This document shows, piece after piece, positions 19,835 through 29,364 of a stretch of DNA of 64,000 nucleotides (positions are counted from its first letter, which is position 1; every line of letters begins with the position of its first letter). This DNA is from Pontixanthobacter luteolus. GTDB taxonomy: Bacteria; Pseudomonadota; Alphaproteobacteria; Sphingomonadales; Sphingomonadaceae. The DNA lies in the NCBI RefSeq assembly GCF_009828095.1, contig NZ_WTYP01000001.1:992001-1056000 (forward strand). Direction: 5' to 3'. The translations under genes and the position numbers were made by a program. Below the pieces are notes generated by a model, which saw only the letters and a list, made by a program, of their open reading frames with translations, was not told where the DNA came from and made no database searches.

Positions 19835-21145
19835 ATGAGCACTGCCGAAGCCACCAGCACCGACATTATGCATCGTTTCTGGCATGACGACCTTGCCACC
19901 GCCGATCCGGAGATCGCGGGCGCCGTCGCCAACGAATTGAAGCGCCAGCAAGACAAGATTGAACTCATCGCGAGTGAGAACATTGCCAGCAAGGCGGTGC
20001 TGGAAGCTGCAGGGAGCGTATTCACCAACAAATATGCCGAGGGTTATCCCGGCAAACGGTATTACGGCGGCTGCGACTATGCTGATGTCGTGGAGACACT
20101 GGCAATTGACCGGGCGAAGGAATTGTTTGGCTGCGAATTTGCAAACGTCCAGCCCAACAGCGGTTCTCAAATGAACCAGGCGGTATTTCTCGCGCTGCTT
20201 GAGCCCGGCGACACTTTCATGGGCCTCGACCTGAATTCGGGCGGGCACCTGACCCATGGTTCCCCCGTCAATATGAGCGGCAAGTGGTTCAATCCCGTCG
20301 CATACGGTGTGCGCAAGGAAGACGAGCGCATCGACATGGATCAGGTCATGGCGATTGCAAAAGAGCACAAACCGAAACTCATAATCGCGGGCGGCACCGC
20401 CTACTCGCGCGAGTGGGACTGGGCCGCATTCCGCAAGGTCGCTGACGAGGTTGGCGCCTATCTGATGGTTGATATGAGCCATATCTCCGGCTTGGTTGCC
20501 GGTGGCGCGCACCCTTCGCCCTTCCCGCATGCACACGTCGTTACCAGCACCACGCACAAAAGCCTTCGCGGGCCGCGTTCGGGCATTATCTTGTGGAACG
20601 ATGAAGACCTGACAAAGCCGATCAACATGGCTGTCTTCCCCGGCATGCAGGGCGGCCCCCTGATGCATATCGTTGCTGCGAAGGCAGTCGCATTTCGCGA
20701 GGCATTGCGGCCCGAATTCAAGACCTACGCCGCAAGCGTGGTTGAGAATGCCCGGGCGCTGGCGGCAAGCATTGAAGAAAACGGCCTGCGGATTGTCTCG
20801 GGCGGCACGGACAACCATTCCATGCTGGTCGACCTTACGTCCAAGGACGTTACTGGCAAGGCAGCTGAAAAGGGCCTCGACCGGGCATGGTTGACTTGCA
20901 ACAAGAACGGCATCCCGTACGACACCCGGAGCCCGTTCGTGACCAGTGGCATTCGTCTCGGTACCCCGGCAGGAACAACCCGTGGTTTTGGCCCGGCTGA
21001 GTTCCGTAAGATTGGCGCGCTGATCGCTGAAGTGGTAGAAGGGCTTTCTAAAAACGGCCCCGAAGGTGACGCCCAGATAGAGGAATCGGTTCGCAACCGC
21101 GTTTCTGAACTGTGCGCAGCCTTCCCAGTTTACCCGGGAATGTAA
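19835..21145 (+). CDS. glyA: Serine hydroxymethyltransferase
   Basis: PLP enzyme converting serine and tetrahydrofolate to glycine and 5,10-methylene-tetrahydrofolate. 436 residues, full length: [42 protein letters not shown], and the PLP lysine in [16 protein letters not shown]-terminal [17 protein letters not shown] intact. Part of a tight rightward run rpiB - glyA - small membrane protein - nrdR - trmJ with gaps of only a few bases. Confidence 0.98.
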   Translation: MSTAEATSTDIMHRFWHDDLATADPEIAGAVANELKRQQDKIELIASENIASKAVLEAAGSVFTNKYAEGYPGKRYYGGCDYADVVETLAIDRAKELFGCEFANVQPNSGSQMNQAVFLALLEPGDTFMGLDLNSGGHLTHGSPVNMSGKWFNPVAYGVRKEDERIDMDQVMAIAKEHKPKLIIAGGTAYSREWDWAAFRKVADEVGAYLMVDMSHISGLVAGGAHPSPFPHAHVVTSTTHKSLRGPRSGIILWNDEDLTKPINMAVFPGMQGGPLMHIVAAKAVAFREALRPEFKTYAASVVENARALAASIEENGLRIVSGGTDNHSMLVDLTSKDVTGKAAEKGLDRAWLTCNKNGIPYDTRSPFVTSGIRLGTPAGTTRGFGPAEFRKIGALIAEVVEGLSKNGPEGDAQIEESVRNRVSELCAAFPVYPGM

Positions 21146-21146
21146 G

Positions 21147-21356
21147 ATGAAAGACAAAGAACCAGATCTGGTCGACGATGCCCGAACTGAAATTGCCGGA
21201 ATGGCGAAACAGGGCATGGCTCATCCATCGACCAAGCCTGTGCTCGCAGGCGCGGCAATCGGTGCGCTTGGCGGCGCATTGCTGCCGGTCGTGACATGGC
21301 CGATCGGCCTTGCCGCCGGTGCAGGCTATGCGTTGTGGAACAGGATCAAGAAATAG
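21147..21356 (+). CDS. Small hydrophobic glycine-rich protein
   Basis: 69 residues. Charged N-terminus (MKDKEPDLVDDARTEIAG), then HPSTKPVLAGAAIGALGGAL and a second hydrophobic stretch PIGLAAGAGYALWNRIKK. The spaced Gly/Ala pattern (GAAIGALGG) looks like a glycine-zipper membrane hairpin. Starts 1 nt after the glyA stop and ends immediately before nrdR, so translation is coupled in series and the ORF is probably real. No function assignable. Confidence 0.65.
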   Translation: MKDKEPDLVDDARTEIAGMAKQGMAHPSTKPVLAGAAIGALGGALLPVVTWPIGLAAGAGYALWNRIKK

Positions 21357-21848
21357 ATGCGATGCCCGTTCTGCGCGCATGAAGACAGCCAGGTAAAAGA
21401 CAGCAGACCGACAGAGGATAACGCCTCGATCCGTCGGCGCCGTCAATGCACCAGCTGCGGCGCACGCTTTACAACTTTTGAACGCGTGCAATTGCGTGAA
21501 GTGACGATCGTGAAAAGCGGCGATCGCAGGCAGGCTTTCGACCGGTCGAAGCTTGAGCAATCCGTGGCTCTGGCATGCCGCAAACGCGATGTGTCGCAAG
21601 AGCGGATCGATCAATTGATCTCGGGTATCCAGCGCCAGGTGGAAACCGCCGGTGAGAGCGAAATCCCGTCCTCCCGCCTGGGTGAAATGGTAATGGACGG
21701 GCTGCGCCAACTCGACAGCGTCGCCTATATCAGGTTTGCGAGCGTCTACCGCGATTTCAGCGAAGCTAGAGATTTCGAGGAGTTCGCCAGCACCGTTCAG
21801 GAAGTCGCCGGAGCCGGCGCTGAAGAATCCGATGCCGCAGCAGGCTAA
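21357..21848 (+). CDS. nrdR: Transcriptional repressor NrdR
   Basis: Represses ribonucleotide reductase genes in response to ATP/dATP. 163 residues: N-terminal zinc ribbon [18 protein letters not shown]...[12 protein letters not shown] (four Cys), followed by an ATP-cone domain from about residue 49 ([15 protein letters not shown]). The C-terminal tail is slightly extended and Ala/Glu-rich. ATG follows directly on the TAG of the preceding small gene; the 3' end overlaps trmJ by 17 nt. The NrdR boxes it would bind were not seen here. Confidence 0.97.
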   Translation: MRCPFCAHEDSQVKDSRPTEDNASIRRRRQCTSCGARFTTFERVQLREVTIVKSGDRRQAFDRSKLEQSVALACRKRDVSQERIDQLISGIQRQVETAGESEIPSSRLGEMVMDGLRQLDSVAYIRFASVYRDFSEARDFEEFASTVQEVAGAGAEESDAAAG

Positions 21849-22557
21849 ATCACCCGTCATTGTTCTGGTGCGCCCTCAATTGGGCGAAAACATCGGCAAG
21901 GTCGCCAGAGCGATGCTCAATTTCGGGCTGACTGAACTGAGAATGGTTGAGCCGCGGGATGGCTGGCCTAACCCGAGCGCTGGCCCGGCTGCCGCCGGAG
22001 CGGATATCGTGCTCGATCAGGCGCAAATTTTCGGCTCGACTGCCGAAGCGGTCGCCGACTGCACCACTATCTTTGCGACAACTGTGCGCAAACGCGGCGA
22101 TTCCAAACCGGTGGTGACGCCCGAACAGGCGGCGGGTCAGATCATCGCGGAATCCGGGCGATCCGCGATCTTGTTCGGTCGGGAAGCGTCAGGTTTGGAT
22201 ACACAAGACGTAGCGATGGCGCGCGCAATTCTGACAGTACCGATCAACCCGGAGTTTGGCTCTCTCAATCTCGCACAGGCGGTAATTCTGTGCGCTTATG
22301 AATGGTCCAAGACCCAGTCGCTGAAACAGCCGACGCTTGAAGAAGTGCTGCCCGCCGCCGAACAAGCGGAACTGGATGGATTGATCGGACACCTGGAAGC
22401 CATGCTGGAGCCGAAGGGATATTTCCTGCCGCCGTCACGGTCCGATGCCACCCGCAGAACCTTACGAAATGTGCTGACCCGTCCAGGCTGGAATCATTTG
22501 GAAGTGCGTACCCTACGAGGCGTGCTCTCCTCGCTTTCGCGGCGCGACAGAACCTGA
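21832..22557 (+). CDS. trmJ: SpoU/TrmH-type rRNA/tRNA 2'-O-methyltransferase (TrmJ-like)
   Basis: SPOUT methyltransferase, 241 residues from ATG 21832; an upstream in-frame ATG lies deep within nrdR and is disfavoured. N-terminal [21 protein letters not shown], knot motifs [13 protein letters not shown] and [13 protein letters not shown], characteristic of the TrmJ subgroup that methylates position 32 of certain tRNAs. TrmJ rather than TrmL/TrmH is judged from the N-terminal [11 protein letters not shown] and the C-terminal extension. Last gene of the glyA run. Confidence 0.88.
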   Translation: MPQQAKSPVIVLVRPQLGENIGKVARAMLNFGLTELRMVEPRDGWPNPSAGPAAAGADIVLDQAQIFGSTAEAVADCTTIFATTVRKRGDSKPVVTPEQAAGQIIAESGRSAILFGREASGLDTQDVAMARAILTVPINPEFGSLNLAQAVILCAYEWSKTQSLKQPTLEEVLPAAEQAELDGLIGHLEAMLEPKGYFLPPSRSDATRRTLRNVLTRPGWNHLEVRTLRGVLSSLSRRDRT

Positions 22558-22651
22558 CGAGAGGTCCCCAACCTCGAGGTTTCGCTTCGGAGCTAAGGTG
22601 CTGTAAGCGCTCAACTTGACTTGGAACAGGCTGCGGGGTTACCATGTTTCT

Positions 22652-22933
22652 ATGAGCACGCTCGCAATCTTTGTTGCAATTGCATCTGTGCAGGCAGCCA
22701 TTTCGACTGCTGATATGGGGGTAGTCGAGGCAACGTCCGAAAGTGTTGATCCGCAGGATGATCTCACTCCTGCAGATGATAAGACACTGATTTGCAAACG
22801 GCAGACAATCGCTGGTTCCCGCTTGAGAACTCGGGAAGACTGCAAAACCGCAGAAGGTTGGCGGCGTCATAAAAGAGAAACACGCATGGAATTTAAGCGT
22901 GCGAGGTCAAGAGTTGCAGATACAGCCAAATAG
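22652..22933 (+). CDS. Small secreted Cys-X15-Cys protein, paralogue A
   Basis: 93 residues. Short hydrophobic N-terminus (STLAIFVAIASVQAA) compatible with a signal peptide, acidic linker, then the conserved block ICKRQTIAGSRLRTREDCKT followed by AEGWRRHKRE. Two Cys are separated by 15 residues. ATG 22652 is used; no clear ribosome site, so the start is uncertain. The next gene encodes a paralogue with the same block, 35 nt downstream. Family unknown to me; similar G-S-R-L and T-A-E/x-W patterns occur in sphingomonad small exported proteins (recollection, not checked). Confidence 0.6.
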   Translation: MSTLAIFVAIASVQAAISTADMGVVEATSESVDPQDDLTPADDKTLICKRQTIAGSRLRTREDCKTAEGWRRHKRETRMEFKRARSRVADTAK

Positions 22934-22968
22934 GCCTCCCGCACTCAATTCATTTATAGGAAAACACG

Positions 22969-23241
22969 ATGAAAATAGCACTCCCCCTTGCCGCCCTTGC
23001 GGCATTCAGTATCGCAGCCCCAGCTCTGGCACTGGATTCGAACGCAGCGGCCAGCGCCGAGGCAAAAGACGAAGAAGCTAAAGAAGCAAAAGTCTGCCGG
23101 ATCGAAACGATTACAGGTTCGCGTCTGGCAAAGCGCAAAGTGTGCCGTACAGCCGAGGAATGGCGGAAATACGAGCAGGACACTTCTGACAACTTTGAAC
23201 AGGCTCGTCGCCGTGTGAATGATGCTGCGGGCAACCAGTAA
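22969..23241 (+). CDS. Small secreted Cys-X15-Cys protein, paralogue B
   Basis: 90 residues. Clear signal peptide (MKIALPLAALAAFSIAAPALA, cleavage likely after ALA), Ala/Glu/Lys-rich linker, then VCRIETITGSRLAKRKVC and RTAEEWRKYEQD. The AGGAAAA before ATG 22969 is a ribosome-site candidate. Hand alignment of 46 residues with paralogue A gives 22 identities, both Cys included. Periplasmic location expected; the two Cys may form a disulfide. Followed by a good terminator, so A and B likely form a two-gene unit. Confidence 0.7.
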   Translation: MKIALPLAALAAFSIAAPALALDSNAAASAEAKDEEAKEAKVCRIETITGSRLAKRKVCRTAEEWRKYEQDTSDNFEQARRRVNDAAGNQ

Positions 23242-23284
23242 CATCACTTGCTGACAAGTCACATTGATGGCGGAAAAGATACAG

Positions 23285-23318
23285 CAGCCCCGGCATGCCC
23301 CGGGGCTGTTTCTGTTTT
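23285..23318 (+). terminator. Intrinsic terminator after the secreted pair
   Basis: CAGCCCCGG (23285-23293) pairs with CCGGGGCTG (23300-23308), loop of six, followed by TTTCTGTTTT. Lies 44 nt after the paralogue B stop and upstream of the convergent chorismate mutase end. Confidence 0.85.
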
Positions 23319-23363
23319 CGTGAGGTGAATTCAGGCACAGCTGAGGCAAAAATCAGCGGAATC

Positions 23364-23675
23364 CTATCGACGCAAGCGTTTCCACTCGGTCATTTCGTAG
23401 GCGATGGAGGTTTCGACCAGGCTGTCCCATATCTCTGCCAATGCGTCAGCCGGAATGCCCGCCTTTGCCGCCCTTTGACGCACAGCGTCAATCACGGCCG
23501 CCTTGCGGTCTTCGTCTCTTACCGCGCTTTGCTCCGTCTTAATGCGTGCCGCTGCACGCATATATCCGAAACGGGTTTCGAGCAGATCCACCAATGCGCG
23601 ATCGGTCGCATCGACCCCGGCGCGCACATCGATCATTGTCTGACAGTCTGAGGGGGCTTTAGCTTGGTCATTCAT
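23364..23675 (-). CDS. Chorismate mutase (AroQ class)
   Basis: Rearranges chorismate to prephenate for Phe/Tyr synthesis. 103 residues, all-helical AroQ type: VDATDRALVDLLETRFGYM (helix 1, active-site Arg), AAARIKTEQSAVRDEDRKA (Lys and Arg contacts) and the C-terminal helix around WDSLVETSIAYEM. Stand-alone, no fused dehydratase. No signal peptide, so cytoplasmic. Convergent with the secreted pair; upstream lies the rpsD promoter region. Confidence 0.88.
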   Translation of the reverse strand: MNDQAKAPSDCQTMIDVRAGVDATDRALVDLLETRFGYMRAAARIKTEQSAVRDEDRKAAVIDAVRQRAAKAGIPADALAEIWDSLVETSIAYEMTEWKRLRR

Positions 23676-23849
23676 CGACGCGCGCCCTGCCCTTTTGCGG
23701 CTAGTTTGTCGAGTGTGTTATCGCTTGACCTGATGACTGATCCTGCTATTCGCGCGCTTCGCAATTGGCTCCGTATCCCGGTGAAGCGGCAGCCGCGTTA
23801 GATACCATCATCTATTTGGTCGATCTGACGGAGCGATACCGGGTTAAAG

Positions 23850-23868
23850 CGCTGCCGCTGGGGCAGCG
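23850..23868 (+). promoter_or_regulatory. Hairpin in the 5' leader of rpsD
   Basis: CGCTGCC (23850-23856) and GGCAGCG (23862-23868) form a perfect 7-bp stem with a 5-nt loop, ending 11 nt before the ribosome site AAGGA (23880-23884) and 24 nt before the ATG. S4 autoregulates its own operon in other bacteria; whether this hairpin takes part is inference. Confidence 0.35.
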
Positions 23869-23891
23869 ATTGCAGATTGAAGGAAAGACTT

Positions 23892-24506
23892 ATGTCGAAG
23901 CGCAAAAGCGCCAAGTACAAACTCGACCGCCGGATGGGTGAAAACATCTGGGGTCGTCCAAACAGCCCGGTAAACAAGCGTTCCTACGGCCCCGGCCAGC
24001 ACGGTCAGCGCCGCAAGAGCAAGATGAGCGACTTCGGCCTGCAACTGCGCGCCAAGCAGAAGCTCAAAGGTTATTACGGTGACGTAACCGAGAAGCAGTT
24101 CCGCCGCACCTACAAGGAAGCGACTGCGATCAAGGGCGATACCGGCCAGAATCTCATCGGCCTTCTCGAGCGCCGCCTCGACATGATCGTATACCGCGCG
24201 AAGTTCGCTCCGACGATCTTTGCTGCACGTCAGATCGTGTCGCACGGCCATATTCGCGTGAACGGTGTTAAGTGCAACATCGCAAGCCGCCGCTGCGACG
24301 TCGGTGACGTGATCAGCCTGGGCGACAAGGCCAAGGAAATGGCGCTGGTTATCGAAGCCCAGAGCCTGCCTGAGCGTGATGTTCCCGACTACGTTGCTAC
24401 GGATGGCAACGACAAGGTCACCTTCACCCGCGTGCCCAAGCTGGACGAAGTACCTTACCCGGTCACAATGGAACCGAACCTGGTCGTCGAATTCTATTCG
24501 CGCTGA
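23892..24506 (+). CDS. rpsD: 30S ribosomal protein S4
   Basis: Primary 16S rRNA-binding protein that nucleates assembly of the 30S body. 204 residues from ATG 23892 with AAGGA upstream. Typical segments: [36 protein letters not shown], the S4 RNA-binding domain [20 protein letters not shown] and [15 protein letters not shown]. It stands alone, not within the alpha operon as in gammaproteobacteria. Terminator directly downstream. Confidence 0.98.
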   Translation: MSKRKSAKYKLDRRMGENIWGRPNSPVNKRSYGPGQHGQRRKSKMSDFGLQLRAKQKLKGYYGDVTEKQFRRTYKEATAIKGDTGQNLIGLLERRLDMIVYRAKFAPTIFAARQIVSHGHIRVNGVKCNIASRRCDVGDVISLGDKAKEMALVIEAQSLPERDVPDYVATDGNDKVTFTRVPKLDEVPYPVTMEPNLVVEFYSR

Positions 24507-24529
24507 TCGGTACCAATCTCGAATTCAGG

Positions 24530-24562
24530 AAGGGCGGCCTCTCGGGGCCGCCCTTTCTTTTT
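24530..24562 (+). terminator. Intrinsic terminator after rpsD
   Basis: AAGGGCGGCC (24530-24539) pairs with GGCCGCCCTT (24546-24555) with a 6-nt loop, then TCTTTTT. It ends at the stop of the convergent peptidase gene. Confidence 0.93.
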
Positions 24563-26568
24563 CAGTCGCCCAGGTTTTGATCCAAGAATACGCCGATGCG
24601 TTGCAGCATGTCGGCGCGTGCAGCACTGTCCGAGAGGTTGTGTGCCAAATCTTCATATTCGACATAATCGACAGGCTTGCCTGCATCTTTCAGTCTGTCA
24701 GCCATATGGCGTGACTGCCTGACCTCTACATTCTGGTCAGATGTACCGTGGAACATCAGTACCGGGCTGGTGAAACGATCGACGTTCTGTGCAGGGCTAC
24801 CTTCCTTGATGTGCGGGCCCGCCCCAATGAATTCACGCATGATCCTTTCGTTCGTGAAACCCAGGCTATCATTCTTCAGTTTCTCGAGATCTGTTACCGG
24901 AGCAATTGCCACAACCGCACCATACGGATTGCCTGAAACAACCTGCGATTGAAGCGCTGCGTATCCACCGTATGACCAGCCAACAATTGCCATTTTGCTG
25001 CCGTCTGCGATGCCTTCGCTGACGAGCCAGTTTCCGGCATCGTTGATATCATTGACCGCTGTGTTCCAGCTCTTGAATCCATTTCTGCCAAACCATGCGC
25101 GGCCATACCCCGATGAACCGCGATAATTTGGCTGAAGGACGGCGTAACCCCGAGCTGCAAAGAACTGCACCAGCCAGTCAAATCCCCATTCATCGCGGGA
25201 ACTTGGCCCGCCATGAGGCAAGACGATTGCAGGTAGATTCGATTTGGCCGGACCGTTTGGTAAGGTCAGGTAGCCGGGTATCTCGGTTCCGTCCCGTGCA
25301 GGAAAAGTCACTGGCTTCATTTCAGCCATATCCTGGCCTGAAAGGGCATTCCTCAACGGAAGCAATTCCTGAAGTTTCGAGCCGTTCTTGTCGAAGAGAT
25401 AAACCATGCCGGGATCAACATCACTGGAAGCAATAATCAGCAACTTCTGTTCATCGGCGCTTGCACCGGCCACACCTACCGCGGGGTTTCCGGGCAACGC
25501 ATTTTGCAACTGCCCGGTTAAGTTGGCCAGATTATCGTCGAAAAATTCGACTCTCCGTTTTTCGGTTGCGTAGCTGACCCCGACGACGCGGCGCTGGCGC
25601 CCGATCCTGACAAGAGAATCCACATCGACGTCGTCACGCACCTTCACCGGTTTCGGGCTGCTATCTGCGCTCAAGCCAAGCGAATATACGCCAGTAAATC
25701 CATCCTGATCCATGAAGCCATAGGCGACATCTTTGCCCGAATCGATAGCAACCGGACGAAATCCTTGTGATCCAACGCCATCGAACACCGCTGTCGACAA
25801 ACGCTCCCAGTCATCACTATCGGCGGGGCGATATAGATAAACCCGTCTGCCGAGCGAGCGCCCACGATTGTCGGTAGCGACCAAGACCTTCAACCTGATT
25901 CTTCCCTTGTCATCAGCGATATAGGCCACGGCGCTCTCGTCGGGCTGCTCGATGGTGTCCCGTTTGCCGGTATTCACATCTACAAGATCGACACCTAGAC
26001 CGCTTTTCGTGTTCGCAAGCCTTGTGTTATTCGTCCATTCCTCAACCCAGGCGCGGGTCATTGCGATTTTATCTGGTTCAGTTTCAACATCGAAGGCAAC
26101 AATCGATCCGCCGCGTTGTGAGGTATACAGCGCCCTCGAAGACGTTTCTGCCGTCAGCTTTGTCGCCTCACCGCTCTCAATGTTAACGCCGATGGCACGC
26201 TCGAACCCGAGCAGCCGGCCCGATGAATCCTCCACAATAGAATACAGGTAACAAACCAGATTCTGATCAGTGGCCCACATACACGAATCGATATCCACGT
26301 TGGGTGTATTGTCCGCCAGCAGGGTTTTCGGTGTGATGGGGCCCTGTGCATCCAGATCCACCAGCATGACCTTCTCACCGCTGGTGCCATTCGGTGAAAT
26401 ATAGACAATTTTGTCACCAGAGGGAGACAGGCTTATACTCAGGATCGACTGCCGAGCCCCGAACCGCGCCGCATCATCTTCCAGCGTTTGAGCGGCCAGA
26501 GGTGAAAGACTGATCAGGGCCAGGCCCGCTGCCACTGCTGCCCGTGAAACTTTTTCAAACTTATGCAA
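24562..26568 (-). CDS. S9-family prolyl oligopeptidase-like peptidase, exported
   Basis: 668 residues. A signal peptide (core VAAGLALISLSPLAAQ, cleavage after AAQ or nearby) points to the periplasm. Residues about 30-400 form a beta-propeller-like region (repeated WERLS/VYSLGL/RVVGVSY strands); the C-terminal alpha/beta-hydrolase carries GWSYGGYAAL with the nucleophile Ser, GTSDQNVEV with the Asp, and DLAHNLSD with the His. Cleaves short peptides; exact specificity not readable. Sphingomonads carry many such dipeptidyl/acylaminoacyl peptidases. Convergent with rpsD. Confidence 0.9.
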   Translation of the reverse strand: MHKFEKVSRAAVAAGLALISLSPLAAQTLEDDAARFGARQSILSISLSPSGDKIVYISPNGTSGEKVMLVDLDAQGPITPKTLLADNTPNVDIDSCMWATDQNLVCYLYSIVEDSSGRLLGFERAIGVNIESGEATKLTAETSSRALYTSQRGGSIVAFDVETEPDKIAMTRAWVEEWTNNTRLANTKSGLGVDLVDVNTGKRDTIEQPDESAVAYIADDKGRIRLKVLVATDNRGRSLGRRVYLYRPADSDDWERLSTAVFDGVGSQGFRPVAIDSGKDVAYGFMDQDGFTGVYSLGLSADSSPKPVKVRDDVDVDSLVRIGRQRRVVGVSYATEKRRVEFFDDNLANLTGQLQNALPGNPAVGVAGASADEQKLLIIASSDVDPGMVYLFDKNGSKLQELLPLRNALSGQDMAEMKPVTFPARDGTEIPGYLTLPNGPAKSNLPAIVLPHGGPSSRDEWGFDWLVQFFAARGYAVLQPNYRGSSGYGRAWFGRNGFKSWNTAVNDINDAGNWLVSEGIADGSKMAIVGWSYGGYAALQSQVVSGNPYGAVVAIAPVTDLEKLKNDSLGFTNERIMREFIGAGPHIKEGSPAQNVDRFTSPVLMFHGTSDQNVEVRQSRHMADRLKDAGKPVDYVEYEDLAHNLSDSAARADMLQRIGVFLDQNLGD

Positions 26569-26628
26569 TTAGGACCCCCAAATCTGTGATTGCGGGATCA
26601 TAAGAAGGTAAATCTTTGAGACAAGAGC

Positions 26629-27768
26629 CTATTTGGAAAAATAATCGCTTCGGAATTTCGCGGCAAATTCCTTGAACTTCCCGATCTGGATTGCATCGCG
26701 CATTGCCTGCATCAGTTGCTGATAAAACGCTATATTATGCTCGGTCATCAGCATCGCGCCGAGAATTTCCTGCGATTTCACCAGATGATGCAGATACGCC
26801 CTGCTATAGGTTGCGCAGGTATCGCACGAACAGCGGCTGTCGAGCGGTTGCTGATCCTCTGCAAAGCGGGCGTTGCGTAGATTGATCGGACCGTTCCAGG
26901 TGAATGCCTGACCATTGCGGCCTGACCGGCTGGGCAGCACGCAATCGAACATATCCACGCCGCGCTCCACCGCGCCGACCAGATCATCCGGCTTGCCCAC
27001 GCCCATGAGGTAGCGCGGACGGTCGTGGGGCAATTGATCAGGCGCGAATTCAAGCGTGGCGAACATGGCTTCCTGCCCTTCCCCCACCGCAAGTCCGCCA
27101 ATCGCATAGCCATCGAAGCCGATATCGGTGAGCGCATCGGCGCTTCGTTTGCGCAGTTCCTGATCCAGAGCGCCCTGCTGGATACCGAACAGGGCTGAAC
27201 GTGAGGCGTGTTCTTCGCCGGAATCGAACCCGTCGCGGCTGCGTTTCGCCCACCGCATGCTCATTTCCATGGAACTCGCGATAACATCGCGCGGTTGGTC
27301 CGCCCGGGGACATTCATCGAATGCCATGACAATGTCCGAGCCCAGCAGGCGCTGGATTTCCATCGATCGTTCCGGGGTCAGCATATGCTTCGATCCGTCG
27401 AGGTGACTGCGGAACTCGACCCCTTCTTCGGTCAATTTGCGCAGGTCCGAAAGGCTCATCACCTGATAGCCGCCGCTATCAGTCAAAATGGGCCGGTGCC
27501 AGTTCATGAATTTATGCAAGCCGCCCAAGCGGGCTACGCGTTCGGCACCCGGACGCAGCATCAGATGGTATGTGTTGCCCAGAATGATGTCCGCGCCGGT
27601 CTTGCGCACCGTTTCCGGCTTCAGCGCCTTGACAGTCGCCGCGGTTCCCACCGGCATAAAGGCAGGCGTTCGAATGTCGCCGCGTTTCATCTGAATCAGG
27701 CCGGTGCGGGCCTTTCCATCTGTCGCTGATATTGAGAACGAGAATCTGTCTGGGGTCTGGTCTGTCAT
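26629..27768 (-). CDS. tgt: Queuine tRNA-ribosyltransferase
   Basis: Exchanges guanine-34 for preQ1 in tRNAs with GUN anticodons. 379 residues from ATG 27768 ([20 protein letters not shown]); an upstream open frame to 28014 is antisense to the next gene and discarded. Marks: [15 protein letters not shown] (catalytic Asp), the [16 protein letters not shown] loop with the nucleophile Asp, and the zinc site [17 protein letters not shown]. Divergent from the TauE-type gene with a 55-nt gap. Functionally paired with queA at 31151, but not adjacent. Confidence 0.97.
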   Translation of the reverse strand: MTDQTPDRFSFSISATDGKARTGLIQMKRGDIRTPAFMPVGTAATVKALKPETVRKTGADIILGNTYHLMLRPGAERVARLGGLHKFMNWHRPILTDSGGYQVMSLSDLRKLTEEGVEFRSHLDGSKHMLTPERSMEIQRLLGSDIVMAFDECPRADQPRDVIASSMEMSMRWAKRSRDGFDSGEEHASRSALFGIQQGALDQELRKRSADALTDIGFDGYAIGGLAVGEGQEAMFATLEFAPDQLPHDRPRYLMGVGKPDDLVGAVERGVDMFDCVLPSRSGRNGQAFTWNGPINLRNARFAEDQQPLDSRCSCDTCATYSRAYLHHLVKSQEILGAMLMTEHNIAFYQQLMQAMRDAIQIGKFKEFAAKFRSDYFSK

Positions 27769-27823
27769 GGGCCTGTCTTTGATGGGGCTTGCGGCCCTTA
27801 GCGCCAGCGGCCACAGCGGGCAA

Positions 27824-28594
27824 ATGATCGAGAGCTTCACACCCGAAACCTGGTTGATCGTGACGATGTTCGGTGTCGCTATTCTGACCGGATTCATCGA
27901 CTCTATCGCCGGGGGCGGCGGGCTGGTGATGATGCCCGCATTGCTCGCGGCAGGCCTGCCCCCGCACCTCGCTATCGGAACGAACAAGCTGCAATCGGTC
28001 TTCGGGACGAGCACCGCCTGCTGGTCTTACTGGCGGGGCGGTCTGGTGGAGATCCGGCGGAATCTCCCGCTCGTCGGCCTGGTGTTTTTCGGGTCGGCCA
28101 TCGGTGCCATTCTGATCCAGCAGATATCCGCCGGCGTGCTGGCGTATATCGTGCCGGTCTTTCTCATCGCCTTGGCTGGCTATGTTATTTTCTCGCCCAG
28201 AATGACCGATAACGACGCGCATGAGCGGTTGAGCCGCAAAAGCTACGCCCCGGTCGCAGGAACTATATCACTGTATGACGGATTCTTCGGACCCGGTACT
28301 GGCCAGTTCTTCACCGCGAGCCTCGTCGGTTTGCGCGGACAGGGCCTGACGCGGGCAACTGCCAATGCCAAGCTGTTCAACGCAACGACCAATTGGGCAG
28401 CGGTGATTGTGTTCACACTGGGCGGAAAAATGGTCTGGCTGCTTGGCCTGGCGATGGCAGCAGGGGCCATGATCGGCGGTTTCATCGGTTCACGTTTCGC
28501 CATGCGGCACGGGGCAAAATTGATCCGTCCGCTGATGATCGTCGCGTCTCTTGGCCTGACCGGCAAGATCCTGTGGGACTTGCTCGCCGCGTGA
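27824..28594 (+). CDS. TauE/SafE-family (TSUP) membrane permease
   Basis: 256 residues from ATG 27824, after GCGGG; upstream in-frame starts (27767, 27704) overlap or antisense the tgt start and look like extensions. Roughly eight hydrophobic segments with the family hallmark [19 protein letters not shown] near the N-terminus and its repeat [18 protein letters not shown] halfway, the two TSUP half-repeats. Exports or imports sulfur-containing or organic anions; the substrate cannot be told. Divergent from tgt, convergent with the ABC operon. Confidence 0.88.
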   Translation: MIESFTPETWLIVTMFGVAILTGFIDSIAGGGGLVMMPALLAAGLPPHLAIGTNKLQSVFGTSTACWSYWRGGLVEIRRNLPLVGLVFFGSAIGAILIQQISAGVLAYIVPVFLIALAGYVIFSPRMTDNDAHERLSRKSYAPVAGTISLYDGFFGPGTGQFFTASLVGLRGQGLTRATANAKLFNATTNWAAVIVFTLGGKMVWLLGLAMAAGAMIGGFIGSRFAMRHGAKLIRPLMIVASLGLTGKILWDLLAA

Positions 28595-28596
28595 CA

Positions 28597-29364
28597 TCAG
28601 GCGCGAAGGCGCCATCCCGTCTTGAAAATGATGGTGATGATCGTGACGCAGATCGCGAGGAAACCCAGCGTCAGGCCGAAGGACACCCAGATATTGACGT
28701 CGGAGGCGCCATAGAACGTCCACCGAAGCCCGTTCACCAGATACACAATGGGATTGAACAGCGCGGCTGTGCGCCACGGCTCCGGCAGCATGTCGATTGA
28801 ATAGAATGTGCCGCCAAGAAATGTCAGCGGCAAGAGGATCAGCTGCGGAATAATCCCGAGCTTCTCGAAACTGTCCGCCCAGATTCCCAGAATGAAACCA
28901 AACAGCGAAAAACTCGCCGCGACGAGCATTATGTAGCCGATCGCCAGGATTGGATGGGCGATGGTGTAATCCACGAACAACAAGGCAGTCGTAAGGATTA
29001 TCGCCGCCAGAATAAGTGATTTGGTCGCAGCGGCACCGACGAACCCGACCAGCGTCTCCGCAACCCCGACAGGCGCGGACAGCAGCTCGTAAATCGTGCC
29101 GGTGAACCGGGGCATGTAAATCCCGAAGCTGGCGTTCGAAGTGCTCTCACTCAGAAGCGTGAGCAGCAGCAGGCCAGGAACAATGAACGCGCCGTAACTA
29201 ACACCGCCGAGGTCTGGCATCCGCCCGCCGATCGCCGCGCCAAACACGATGAAATACAGCGAAGTCGTCAGCACCGGCGCAAGGATGGACTGGAACGCGG
29301 TGCGCAGCGCGCGCATCAGTTCACGGGTGTAAATCGCCCATGTGCTGCGGAGGTTGAAACCCAT
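28597..29364 (-). CDS. ABC-2 type exporter permease
   Basis: 255 residues from ATG 29364, which overlaps the ATPase stop by one base (TGATG); GTG 29367 is an alternative. Six predicted hydrophobic segments, with the ABC-2 signature near [19 protein letters not shown] and [13 protein letters not shown]. Resembles the YadH/NodJ-type permeases. Works as a homodimer with the ATPase encoded just upstream. Exported substrate unknown. Confidence 0.88.
   Translation of the reverse strand: MGFNLRSTWAIYTRELMRALRTAFQSILAPVLTTSLYFIVFGAAIGGRMPDLGGVSYGAFIVPGLLLLTLLSESTSNASFGIYMPRFTGTIYELLSAPVGVAETLVGFVGAAATKSLILAAIILTTALLFVDYTIAHPILAIGYIMLVAASFSLFGFILGIWADSFEKLGIIPQLILLPLTFLGGTFYSIDMLPEPWRTAALFNPIVYLVNGLRWTFYGASDVNIWVSFGLTLGFLAICVTIITIIFKTGWRLRA

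Noticed and set aside
19583-21217. 544-codon frame antisense to glyA
   Set aside because: Lies fully opposite a bona fide conserved enzyme gene; no start signal or domain; shadow frame.
22623-22648. GGAAC-N17-TGTT, a near EcfG motif before the first secreted small protein
   Set aside because: The -10-like part is TGTT rather than CGTT and a start site there would fall on the ATG at 22652, leaving no leader; weaker than the 5595 site.
23733-23801. 22-residue ORF upstream of rpsD
   Set aside because: No ribosome site and no sign of conservation can be judged; could be chance.
26629-28014. N-terminal extension of tgt to 28014
   Set aside because: Adds 82 unconserved residues antisense to the TauE-type gene; the MTDQTPDRF start at 27768 is normal for the family.
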